A DNA stretch of 64,000 bases from Carex sylvatica (taxonomy: Eukaryota > Streptophyta > Magnoliopsida > Poales > Cyperaceae). The notes under the pieces were generated by a model. That model ran no database searches and was not told the origin of the DNA. It saw only the letters and a program-made list of their open reading frames with translations. Position 1 is the stretch's first letter. Each line of letters begins with the position of its first letter. The DNA lies in assembly GCA_964058845.1 (NCBI GenBank), contig CAXKVR010000109.1, forward strand, positions 186,001 through 250,000. The letters run 5' to 3'. The translations under genes were made by a program, and so were the position numbers. Positions 11,120-21,868 of the stretch are shown here, in pieces.

Positions 11120-12600
11120 CAAACAAATCACAGCTTCAATTTTGTGCCCTTCTTTAAGATGCTAGTCAAGAAAAACAAATCCTAATTAAATTGAATTAGT
11201 GTTTCATTTTCAGAGATTGTGCTTGCATTTTTAGTTATTAATTTTTTTTGGTTTCCTCCAAAATTTTATATATGCACGTTGTAAAAATTTTCAATGTTTT
11301 AATAATGGTTTCTAAAGAAAAAAATCATTGTGAAACAAAGTAAAATTTGCTCAAAAAAATTAAAATGCATACAAGTAAATCACAAAAACATGATCAACTT
11401 ATAAAATATTGCAACATAAGCATTTTACGTATGATCCTACCGTATTTTTTACATGATATGGGAACATATTTTGTTTAGAGTCACATGTTTTGAATGTGTG
11501 TTGTATTATTCTTTACTTATGAATATGTTGTTAACTAATAATTATAGAAGCAATATTAATTGTTATCATCTAATTTACTTTATGCTTCCGAATTTTCAAA
11601 TTCAAGTCCTTTTAAATAATTATGTTCCATACAACATTGATAAAACATTTAAAAAAAAATAAACGGGATCTTTTTTGACGCATTGATCAAATTTTCATAA
11701 AAAGATGCACTTGTTTGAAACGGATCAAGACTTGTACAACAAAAAATCTTTATGAGAATCAGATCTATGAGTTTTTGTTGTGAATATGACTGAATAAATT
11801 TAAAATGATACTGTAACATTATGCAAAACACGTATAAGAAATTAATATTTATAAGTAAAATACAAACTGCTAGAATGTATTATTCGGTATGTAACATTTA
11901 AAAGATCAAATATTAGTTTTTTTTAACAGATTAACAAAGATGATTAAGTTATTTAAGTAAATTATTATCAAATCGATAATTTAAAATAATATTCGGCTGA
12001 TATAGAAGTAAGCCATTAACTCGAAATTTTAAAATATTTAGTAAAGAAAATTCGATAGTCTTATAAATGCTACAATTAATAATATTAACTATCTTCTATT
12101 AAGTATTTGGATTGATCTACAAAGTTTGAAAAGTTCAAGGTTAATCTATATAAAATGAATTATTTTTATTTAATAAGTGAGACCCACATGATCCATTCTT
12201 ATCTCCTCTTTTGTCAAATGAAATGATTGTAAGGAAAAGAAGAAAAATGAGGTATAATTTGCTAAATTCACATAAAATGATTAAATTTACTTGTCAGAGG
12301 GGCAGTGATGCGAAATGACTAAACAGTAATATTCAATCTCGTCTGAGAAATGGAATTTTATACATGAGTCTTGATTAAAGAAAAGAGGGAAAATAAAAAA
12401 AATAAAAGAATTATACAATTGGACCTTGGCTTAGTTGAGAATATTGTATATTTTGTAGAAAGGTAAAGTGGGCTTGGTCTTTAAAGATTTTTTTTTTTCA
12501 AACTTACCAACATAGGAATTTTTTAACGAATATTATAAAAAGAAAAGGAGTATAATTTTGATTTATAACATGATACATGCCATATTATCAATTTTATAAG
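11120..12600 (+). repeat. Dispersed repeat block P2 (copy 1)
   Basis: Collinear with 50560-52040 (for example TCACAGCTTCAATTTTGTG, GGTTTCCTCCAAAATTTTAT, ACATGATATGGGAACATATT, TGAATATGACTGAAT) and with 53615-54160. Its first 180 bp also appear inverted at 44553-44745. Small reading frames inside are not conserved between copies, so I treat it as non-coding repeat DNA. Confidence 0.75.
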
Positions 12601-13080
12601 CATGAAAAAAAAAGTATTGAAAAATAAATTATACAAAAATTATATATTGAATATACAGCGTACGCTCTCTCTCTCTCTCTCTCCTCCTTTAATTTGCAAT
12701 GTATAAGACATGAATTCAACGTATAAAATACAAATTTCAAGTATCCCATCTAAAATGAAAAATATATGACCTCAAATTTCTTAATTTGCCATAAATTGAT
12801 TACTCATAGATTTTAGCTTATAAGAAAAAAAGACATAATTAAGTACAAATTTTAGTATAATTTTTGTAAGCATCGATATTATATAGATATAATGAGATTT
12901 CAAAATAGCACCCCGTTTAAGAAATTTCCCACTTTAATTAAAAATCCTTTCAGCTACCATATCTTTCCATCTCTATAATGTTATTATTGTTGTGATCATT
13001 TATTAATTATTTTATTTCCATCATTACTATGCACTATATTTTTATTAAAGCCGGACATTAGAGGAACCCATCGAACTATT
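12601..13080. other. AT-rich spacer with CT microsatellite
   Basis: A CT run of about 19 bases lies at 12665-12683. Nothing else recognisable is seen; gene-array homology resumes near 13075. Confidence 0.6.
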
Positions 13081-13134
13081 GTATGACACAAGGTCCTTCC
13101 CTTGGCGAACTAGCTTCCCATGGATCGTTGATAT

Positions 13135-13362
13135 TCAGTAATAAGCATACCTCTTCCAAGTGTCAAAATACGGTATATACGGTCCGCACAATAATATCAA
13201 TTCAGGATATTTCTGCAAATTAATAATGGGCAATAGATTCCTTGAATTTTTTTTTTTTAACATCCTTAAATCTTTTACATGATTTTCAAACCTCGTCCGT
13301 TTCATAATAAAGTAAGTTAAAGAAAAAACCTTCGCAGTCTTATCCACTACAAAAATCTTCAT
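13135..13362 (-). pseudogene. UBL-Myb unit 3, internally deleted
   Basis: The frame begins like a UBL exon (MKIFVVDKTAKVFSL) and jumps after 15 codons into sequence that in units 2 and 4 lies in intron 2 (RFENHVKDLRMLKKKNS). It then runs into exon 3-like NLQKYPELILLCGPYIPYFD. One deletion therefore removed the rest of the UBL, intron 1 and the whole Myb exon. Exon 3 is also one base short (CACTTGG for CACTTTGG) and ends WKRYAYY-stop. Upstream DNA to about 13500 keeps the array's promoter-like block with a shortened TATA motif. I regard it as non-functional, though an in-frame 75-residue chimera is technically encoded. Confidence 0.8.
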
Positions 13363-13479
13363 TGTACTTCGGACATATCTGATAATTGATTCAATTAATT
13401 AAGATAAACTGCAGAGATCCTCAAATTAGTTAATCCAACGCAGAAGCTGAAGTACAACATATATATACCACAAACACGG

Positions 13480-13764
13480 GCTTATAGCAAAGAAACCATG
13501 CTTTCAATTGAAATGCTACAGCTATTCGAGAACACATTAATTATTAATTGGTCATTAGAGGAGCACCTTGTTACTTAATATGCAAGAATACATAAATTAA
13601 CTTACAATTACTTTGGGAGACAAGATAATTCCTAATTAATGATGAAAGGGAACGCCTTTCAAATAATGAAATGAAAGCTATGTGTACAGTGTTCGCGTGC
13701 ATGGATGTTGAGATTTTTTTTGGCGTGGATGACATTAATTAAATACCGCAATCAGGGAATGTAA
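13480..13764 (-). promoter_or_regulatory. Conserved upstream block of unit 3
   Basis: Similar to the upstream flanks of units 1 and 2 (AACGCCTTTC, GGCGTGGATGACATTAATTA). The TATA-like element has decayed to GCTATAAGC on the minus strand. Confidence 0.4.
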
Positions 13765-13956
13765 ATACCTTTTCTTTTAATATTAATTGTTTGGATGTAT
13801 TCCAAACAATTAATATTTTTCTAAACGATATTAATATTTTTATTGATAACACGACCAGAGATACCTTTTCTTTTAATATTAATTGTTTGGATGTATTCCA
13901 AACAATTAATATTTTTCTAAACGATATTAATATTTTTATTGATAACACGACCAGAG
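13765..13956. repeat. Perfect 96-bp tandem duplication containing a hairpin
   Basis: 13765-13860 is repeated base for base at 13861-13956. Each unit contains an inverted repeat of about 17 bp (AATATTAATTGTTTGGA and its complement around TGTA). Identity of the two units suggests a very recent duplication. Confidence 0.95.
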
Positions 13957-14369
13957 TTACATAAGCCAAAACAGAGCTATATATGAGAGAGGCGACCCAA
14001 AAGCCCATCTCGGGCGGAAAAAAAATGATAACAGAAATAAAAAAATAAAAAGGGAGAAAAAAACAAAACAAAAAAGAAAGCAATCATAAAAAGAGAGAGA
14101 TGAATAAAGCTCCGCCAAAAAAGCCTAATTTAGATCATCCTACTAGTTCTACAGTGCATATATAATTGTTCGGCCCTATAAAATCCACAAGAAACCTTAG
14201 GGTATTGACTCAATTAAATCCTTCAAAATTGGTAGTAAAATATCTAAAAGAACCAATGTGAAGGGAACTTTAGAAATTAAATAAATTATGAGAATCTTGG
14301 AAATAAAATTCATAGCAAAATTCTATAAATTAAACCATGAATTTGGATGCCAAGAAGTGACAAAAACTC
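13957..14369. other. AT-rich spacer
   Basis: An A- and purine-rich stretch at 14018-14100 and no recognisable gene. The poly-Phe/Ile minus-strand frame here reflects base composition and the 96-bp repeat. Confidence 0.5.
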
Positions 14370-14605
14370 AAAATGGGTGAATAAATTATAAGTTAATTTA
14401 TAAGTTAATTTATATATTAAATTTTTATTATTTCTTTGACCACTTGACCGTGTAGCAAATAAATTCAAAACTTTCAAAATTTTGCACGTATATGCATCAC
14501 TCATGAAGTACATAGATTTCAACGGTTTGGATTCAACATTTGACGTCGATCCGATATACCTTAGAGTTATGCTCACCAAACTTTCTTGATGAGCACGTCA
14601 CACCC
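14370..14605. mobile_element. Diverged partial copy of the 10.0-kb foldback MITE
   Basis: Carries the right-half landmarks of the element at 10008-10414: TTGACCACTTGACCGTGTAG, ATTTCAACGGTTTGGATTC, then TTATGCTCACCAAACTTTC. The left arm is missing or unrecognisable. Confidence 0.65.
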
Positions 14606-15255
14606 CAGCTTTACTCTAATATAAACATAATCAATGAAACAATTACATGGGTAATCCCATGAAAATAATGTCTCATTACTTGGAACTTATTTACATGGGC
14701 AAGGAGTCAAGTATATGGATGGATATTTACTAAAATATAATATCTGGTATGTTTTGCTGGTGGTTCTTGAAATTTTATTTCCATAGGCGAATAAGAGACA
14801 TTTGCAGGGTTAAACATCACATATTTCGATGTGTTACTAGTTCTATGAGACAACCCATCCAAATAGTTTCTACTGCCTTGGAATAAACCCAGATTCTAGT
14901 AGTGTACGTACAACCCAATAGTAAATTAGGATTAAGCTAAGTTGCGGGCATTACAAATTACACACCACATCATAGTTCATACTTTATATCATACTCGTAA
15001 GCAAATAATTTTAACTTCGTTAAGACATGCAAAACAAACTTCTGATTAAAATAGTCGAGGAATGTCTTGACGAATGGGAACATGTTGCGTTTCATGTCCA
15101 TCAGACTCAAATTTGAGTCTGATGGGTTCCTCTACTGTCTGATTCGTTGTAAGAACCATATGTATTGCTTAAATATCCATGCGCCTACGCTATAAGATTT
15201 GTGCCAGTCTAGCACGTACAGATATTAAAGCTGGACAATAGAGGAATCCATCGAA
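14606..15255. other. 3' flank of UBL-Myb unit 4
   Basis: No separate gene. About 14960-15080 resembles the 3' flank of unit 1 (ATATCATACTCGTAA, AACTTCGTT, then AAACTTCTGA), which fits conserved 3' untranslated DNA on the minus strand. Confidence 0.5.
15098..15125. repeat. Perfect 28-bp palindrome
   Basis: The half-site CCATCAGACTCAAA is followed directly by its exact reverse complement. The core AGACTCAAATTTGAGTC also occurs in intron 1 of unit 1 (about 3425-3441) and, diverged, near 4770-4788. Confidence 0.9.
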
Positions 15256-16603
15256 CTATTGTATGACACAACGATCTTCCCTTGGCGGACTAGCTTCCCG
15301 TGGATTGTTGATATTCAGTAATAAGCATACCTTTTCCAAAGTGTCGAAATACGGTATATACTGTCCGCACAATAATATCAGTTCAGGATATTTCTGCAAA
15401 TTAATAATGGGCATTAGATTCCCTGAATTTTTTTTGTTTAACATCTTTAACTCTTTTACATGATTTTCAAACCTTCTCCGTTTCATAATAGATTAATTTA
15501 AAGAAAAGAAAATAATAGTGTAAGAACTAAGAAGGAATGGTGAATCTATCATAGAGAATGAATGCAGTGCATACCTCTCTCCAATTGTCTTCTATAGTGG
15601 TGATAGTTTTTCTTTCACGATCCCAATTGAAAGTCGAAGAACTTATTGGATTTGTTAGTACTGAATATAACTGTCTGTAGTCACGCAAGCGTTTTTTCAA
15701 GAAATCAATATGAATGATGCAGTTTGTTGAATTTTTAAGGCCATTCTGGATCCTAAGCCATGCCTCATCTGTCATATTACCTTCAGAAATAGTACCATCT
15801 TGACAAAGCTCGAGCACCAAATGCAGTAATGCTTCTGCGTACTCTTTTTTCCATCCAAATTTGAATGCAGAAGCATAATCATAGTAAATTGGTCGCGGCC
15901 TTTCAAAGCTTTAGGTCCATAAAGATGTAACAATTTAGGTCTTGCATTTACAATTAAATTTGGTAATGCAAAATTTTGATTGCAGTTATTGCCAAAATTT
16001 TCAATTACAGAAACAAAATAAATATAACGTATATGTTGTTACACATAATAGATATATTTGATCCTCAAATATATATTGGCAGGCAACTCCATTGAGCTCA
16101 ACAAAAAATTAAAATAATTCTATTGTTACGGCATGTGGGATTTTATGTATATACATGTTATATGTTCATTAATAATAATTGGCGCTATAAAAACTTCTAT
16201 GTAGTTAATCAATTTTAACAATTTTAATAGGCCTTTTCATATCAAATGCAGCATATATATCATTTTGAGTTGCAAGGATGCATGCTATAACTGAGCTAAA
16301 ACAAGGAAGGATGACATACTGTCCATATAAATAAACCGGTTGGTAGGAGGATACTGGAGGTGGAGGTGGAGGTACAACACCCTGATGCAGAATTATGGAT
16401 CCATCTTGGACGCCAACGTCAGCTAACCTCATGTCTTCTGAAAAATTATCGCCCAATAGTTTGCCTTCAAACACCAGACTTTGGTCAACAAATGGAATAC
16501 GTCCATTATGGTGCAATTCTGCTTTAAGATTGGCAATAGTGTCTGCGGGCTCGCATTTGAAAGAATAAACATTCCCATCCACACCCGCTACTGAGATGTT
16601 CAT
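15256..16603 (-). CDS. UBL-Myb/SANT-like protein, unit 4 (intact, 251 aa)
   Basis: Exon 1 (16603-16320): UBL residues 1-75 (MNISVAGVDGNVYSF, ADTIANLKAEL, IPFVDQSLVFEGKLLGD, DMRLADVGVQDGSIIL). It keeps the Ile-Pro...Asp-Gln loop of ubiquitin that units 1 and 2 lost. A six-proline linker (about 78-83) follows. No Gly-Gly end. Donor CA|GTATGTC, phase 2. Exon 2 (15908-15575, after CCTAAAG): Myb/SANT-like domain, residues 95-206, with conserved aromatics FGWKKEYAEALLHLVLELC, NMTDEAWLRI, FLKKRLRDYRQLY, FNWDRERKTIT, DNWRE, then GAG|GTATGC. Exon 3 (15393-15256, after AATTTGCAG): KYPELILLCGQYIPYFDTLE tail to TAG. Exon lengths (284, 334, 138) keep frame. A DNA-binding nuclear protein with a non-cleavable UBL is inferred. 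The Met at 16621 is an alternative start. Confidence 0.8.
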
Positions 16604-16993
16604 TCTACTTCGGAGATACATATATCTGAAAATTAATTCAACAAAAATATAACATTATTGAAACAAGGGTTACCATTTCCCATTCGAACGGTGTACAATT
16701 TACCGACTCTATTAGACACGGTGGCAAAACTGTATATATTCCAATTTTTTGAACGTGTATACTCAATGTTTTTGTAGTAGTGGTTATCATCAGTCGCTTT
16801 CATAGTTGTGTCTAAGGAGCGACAATTCTGGATTATATTTGTTGCACGTAGTTTATCAATTTTAACAATTTTAATACGCCTTTTCATGTCAAATTAATGC
16901 AACACATATATATATGTGTGTGTGTGTGTATCGTTTTGAGTTGCAAGGATTTCATTAAATTAAATTGAGCTAAAACAAGGAAGGATGACATAC

Positions 16994-17253
16994 TGTCCAC
17001 TATTTAATAATGATCCAGGAGGCACAAACCACTGCTTTGGAATGAAGGATCCATCTTGGACGCCAATGTCAGCCAACGTCATGTTCTCTGAAAAATTATC
17101 ACCCAATAGTTTGCCATCAAACACCAGACTTTGGTCACCAAATGGAATACCTGATTCATGTAATTTTGCTTTAAGGTGGGCAATAGTGTCTGTGGACTCG
17201 CATTCTACAGAAAAAAGCTTCTTGCCCACCCTACCCTCTACTGAAATCTTCAT
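16994..17253 (-). CDS. UBL first exon, unit 5 (no Myb exon of its own)
   Basis: An 86-codon UBL exon: MKISVEGRVGKKLFSVEC, STDTIAHLKAKLHESGIPFG, DQSLVFDGKLLGDNFSENM, TLADIGVQDGSFI, then a short linker and the shared phase-2 donor CA|GTATGTC. No Myb exon lies between it and the unit 4 UBL exon 390 bp downstream. Unit 5 and unit 4 share their downstream 110 bp (CATTTTGAGTTGCAAGGAT, GAGCTAAAACAAGGAAGGATG), so a tandem duplication of exon 1 plus flank is likely. It may be an alternative first exon spliced to the unit 4 Myb exon (same phase), a stand-alone UBL peptide of about 95 residues by read-through past the donor, or a relic. Confidence 0.6.
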
Positions 17254-17734
17254 TGTACTCCGCGGATATATATATATATATCTGATAATAAATTCAACAA
17301 AGATGAACAGGTAAGTTTCTGGATTATATCGTAAAACATTATTCAAATGAGGATTACCATTTCCCAATACAATTAATCAAATTGTTAGCACAAGCCCATT
17401 TTGCCCTTTCTATAGTTACGTGTACATTGCACTTCAAGAAAATGAAATTATAATTACTGCTGTCCATGAATGCAATTGAGTGTACTCAATTAGTATCCAT
17501 TAACTTCTACTACACATTGAGCAATTGTAGTTCAATCAAACCCTATCATGTACTGATCAATTGGATTTTTATCAATTAATTTCTGGCTAATTAACAAATC
17601 CAAATAGTTCACTGGAAATAATAAAGACTAAATACAAGTTTGACAATACCCTGATTACATATCTCGAGTAATCAATCACAAGAACAGCAACATAAATCAA
17701 AGATAAAACTTGAACTGTTTGAACTGTTTTGTAA

Positions 17735-17782
<48 letters not shown>

Positions 17783-18708
17783 ATATAAACCTTATCTTGG
17801 CAGCCGCTGTCAAGTTTTTCAAAAAAGAGAGAGCATGTAAACCTGTAGGGGAGAAGCACATGAGAGAGAGAAGTGTGAGGCGAGAGGAGGATGCTCTACT
17901 TTTTATCCTTGCGTGAGAGTTTTAAACAAATCGGATGGGAGATCAACATAAATATTATTATTGTTAACAACTACGAGAGCAATGTGCCAAATAACCTTCA
18001 AATAAAACAACTACGAGAGAGATGGAGCGTATAGAATACTTTGTTAATTTGTCTGATTTTGCAAACTTTACATTATTTTGGCGTGGATGACATTAGAGGC
18101 CACCATCAGGAAATTTCCCCGAAAGTACTTCTCCAAGTAATTATAAGATGTAAACCAAACCATTAATATTATTCTAATCGACATTATTTTTTGGAGGGGG
18201 GTATTCGACTATGCTAGTGCGTATTGTGCATTATTACCATATTGTTTAACTAACAAATAGGTTGTTAAGTAATATACTGTCACCTATGTAAATGACCTTT
18301 TATCAATATATTTGCTAGTGGCAATTGCCACTAACCTTAAAAAAAGAAAACACTTTTTTGGAGATAGCTAACCCACAATAACACTCATTGACAAGATAAG
18401 TGCTGTCCAAGTTCAAGGATCTAAACCTAATCTTTAGGAGTGCATCTTAACGTAAGTAAAAGGTGTTTAGACATTCCTATAATTTTTTTATTATGTATTT
18501 AAATTAATTGATTTTTTAAGATATTATATAGTTTAACTTTCTTTATAAAATATTAAACATGTTGTGGGGTGCAAAAGCTGCCAACATCCTGTTCCTGATG
18601 TCATGCCCATCTATTTTTTTTTTTTGTGTGTTTGGATTTGGGAGAGGGGAGACTTGGGAAACACTGTCCATTATCGGTCGTCGAGTGAGTTTATTTATCT
18701 TGAGGATG
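17254..18708. other. Spacer upstream of the array with GA microsatellite
   Basis: No gene. A GA run of about 43 bp lies at 17739-17781, with more purine-rich DNA to 17890. At 18070-18190 the array's flank motifs return (GGCGTGGATGACATTA, GAAATTTCCCCGAAAGTAC, AACCATTAATATTATTC), which suggests the remains of a further unit's upstream region. The Leu/Ser and Arg/Glu frames at 17587-17916 come from the microsatellite. Confidence 0.55.
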
Positions 18709-19531
18709 TTGAACTCCCAATGGGTTTACGCCCTTCGTTAATTTCATTAGGGCCAGATCAGATCCATTGACCACCTCATTCATGCCAAAATTTGGTGCCT
18801 ATGTAATTTAGGAACTGAATGCTTGGGCTAAAGGGGCTCATCTGAAAGATTTGGTCGTGTTTGTTTATTTTCACTAGTGTGTGTCTGTGTGCACAGAAAA
18901 ACCTAACATGCCATGATGCATATGCGATATTGGAAATTTGTTTATTATTTGTCAGAAAAGTCCTTGTTATACATAAAAATTGTGTTTTTGTTGAACTTCA
19001 TTACCTATTGTCATGCTTAACTAGTCATATGATAGTACCAATATGCATTTTGTGATCATCGTAGCCTCTGTTCACTGATTTTTTAATTCGAAACCCTGTC
19101 ATTTATTTTATTTACTAGCCGACAACAAATATATTGAGAAGAACAATTTAATATTTCAAGAAGGATAAAGAACAAAAATTAAAACCACAGCTCTAGCTCC
19201 CACATAACCTATACAAAATAGCTTTCGTGTGTTTTTTATTTGTCCCTAAATTCTACCCGCATTCGGCCCTAATTGAATGCATGCCCTCCATCTATCAATC
19301 CCAAGTGTTGTAACTTCTATGAGACGGTACACTAGCTTTCGCTTATCAGAGAGTATAGCCTCCTATTCCTTTCTCTCCATAGTGCCCAAGCACTATCTTT
19401 CTTATTTTTAAGGGATGGATCATTGGGACTAGGCTCCATAAGTAGCCATGACTTGGACTCAAACCTAAGTTTTTATGAACTTGTCTGCTCAACGGAAAGA
19501 ACATGTCCAAGCACCCATTTTCCTATTAGAC

Positions 19532-20747
19532 CAGTGTTATCAAAACCGGACTGGACCGGTTGGTTCGACTGGAAAAAACCCAAACCGGACCTCTATCCGG
19601 TTCAATTCTTATGATGGATCGTCTAAGTTACTGAACCGTTCAAATCCGGTTCAACCAGTCGGTTTTTATTAAAAAATTGTTGAATCAAACCGACAAAAAC
19701 CCCAGTTCAAAACAGATTCGTTTCTCAAATCTCCGTCTCCTTTCTTAAATCTCATTCTCCTTCGATTTGTTGCTTTTGTTCAGTATAACGATTTCAATCT
19801 CCTACTTCAACCTCCTCTCTATTGTGGCTCTCCTTTCAGACTTGAACTACTCTCAAGACTCTAGTTCAATTGTCGTTTTCAAGATGGAAGTCTTGAGAAT
19901 AGATCCATGCATCATCATCAAGTACTTTAAGCAATTTCATGAAAGTTTTGAGTTAGTTTTTTGAATAGGTCCAAGCATATAAGGTGTTTGATGAAATGCC
20001 TGAACTAAAGAGCATTTTGATCATAATTGATTTGTGGTTAGAGAGCACAATTGCCGGAAAACCAAGGTGAATTAGGCTCAACTCAAACATGATGATTTGT
20101 GGTCATAATTCATGTAGCTGGAACTTAGCAGTTTAATTAGTTTTCTGTTTTCATGCATTAGGATTTTTTACCTGTAAATGGCGCTTCAACCCATATGGTT
20201 TAAGCTTGTATGATCTTAGGTTTTTAGTGTTTTCTGGTATTTACTTATGTATTGGGGCTTTCTTACCAACAAGGTAGTTTTTACTTTTACAACACTAACA
20301 CTAGGTTTTCAATTTTCTATTAAATAGACATGTAATCTTGTATTTCATTTAAATGACAAGTTCCATAAGGGTTTTTTTCAAAATAAAAGAAAAAAAAAAA
20401 CTGTGTAGATTTCAAGCTCTTTCACACTGTATATTTATTGCATTAGGGAAAAGTAATTTTTTTCAACTGTGCCGGTTCTAAGCAATGAAAAGTAATTTTT
20501 ATTACACCAGGGAAAAGTAATTTTTCTTTAACAAGTTGCACTGGTTGTTTTATTACACATGGAAGCAGTAGTTAAAATTATCATGTGTGCAATGTAAATC
20601 CCGGATTGTTTGCCTATGAAAAACACAACAATGGTTATGTCTTATGAAAAAACCAGCAGTTGAACTAGTAGATCTACCGGTCCGACCAATGAACCATTGA
20701 CCCAGAGCTTTACCGCGTCGATGTCCAGTCTGGTTCTAATAACATTG
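19532..20747. mobile_element. hAT-like non-autonomous element, 1216 bp, TSD TATTAGAC
   Basis: Present only in duplication copy A; copy B has the uninterrupted site at about 29006. It is flanked by 8-bp direct repeats TATTAGAC (19524-19531 and 20748-20755), the hAT target size. The termini are imperfect inverted repeats, CAGTGTTATCAAAACCGG at the left and the complement of CAATGTTATTAGAACCAG at the right. No transposase reading frame is seen. Confidence 0.9.
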
Positions 20748-21868
20748 TATTAGACTCAACCTAAAAGAGCTAACATAGTCCTGTCATAAGAAAGAACACT
20801 GTAAAGCCCCTTTTCGTATCAATTTGTGAAAATAATAAAACAGAAGAAATAAAAGAGAGAAATAAAGAAGGATATTATATATATTATGCAGAACCCCAAG
20901 AAACAAATGTCCAAACTCTATTGTCTCCTCCGTCTCCCCTCTTCCAAATCAAAATGAATGCAAAAGAGGAAGGCAGGTTTAGAATAAGAGTTGGGAAGAA
21001 TTTTTGTCCCCCCCATAGGAGTAATAATAAAAATTGTCCGGTTTATACCAATTAAATCAATGTATTTTCATCCTATCCACAAAAATAAAATATCTAAAAA
21101 GCATTAAATTTGATGACAAAAGCAGCCCGTATCAATTGTTTATATTTAAAAAATAAAGATAAGAAACCGAAGTACAAACAAATTTTTATTTTGCGAAGGA
21201 TGGTAACCGGATTCGTTAAGTTCTATATCAAAAACAATTTGTTTTTATAATGTTTTCCCTGACACAAAAGTTATTAGGTCAAAACATATTAACATCATTG
21301 TGCAGACCATTTTTTTTTTTAAACTTAGTATAGTGGCTACATGTGGAGACAAATTTTGGTTAGGTATTTTTGATGACCTTCAATCATCACTAAGAACAAT
21401 TAAATTAATATTTAAGGAATTGATGCTTTCCACTTTTTTCTTCTTGTACTGTTCCATCAAGTGGGAAGTATAATATATGAATTATTCACTAAGTTCCTTG
21501 GCAAACCACATTAATATTTTTATGGATTAGGTATAATATGTTTTCCACTTTGGTTAGGTATAATATGGATTATTTTTTTTATTAAAAGAATTCAGTCATT
21601 AGTTCAAGCTACGTCAACAAATAACATAACTTGTCCTGACAACTTATGTTATCCTTCGGATGGACACAATTATCATTGAAAACGACATTAATAATTTTAT
21701 AGACAGAAAATTTCCCGAAAGTGCTTTCTCCAAGTTTTGTTTTTTTTTAGAAAAAATGTGAAGGTGTACCGTTCAGATTCCTTTAAATGGACACAAAAAG
21801 TATTGGGGTTTTACAAAAGGAAAATGAAAAGAAAAGATAAATGAAATTAAAATGCTCTATGGTCTAAC

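Noticed and set aside
16700..16790. CACTA-type end (TTTTTGTAGTAGTG) between units 4 and 5
   Set aside because: Only one terminus is visible, with no matching partner and no target duplication.
17587..17916. Leu/Ser-rich and Arg/Glu-rich frames
   Set aside because: Produced by the GA/CT microsatellite; no other protein features.
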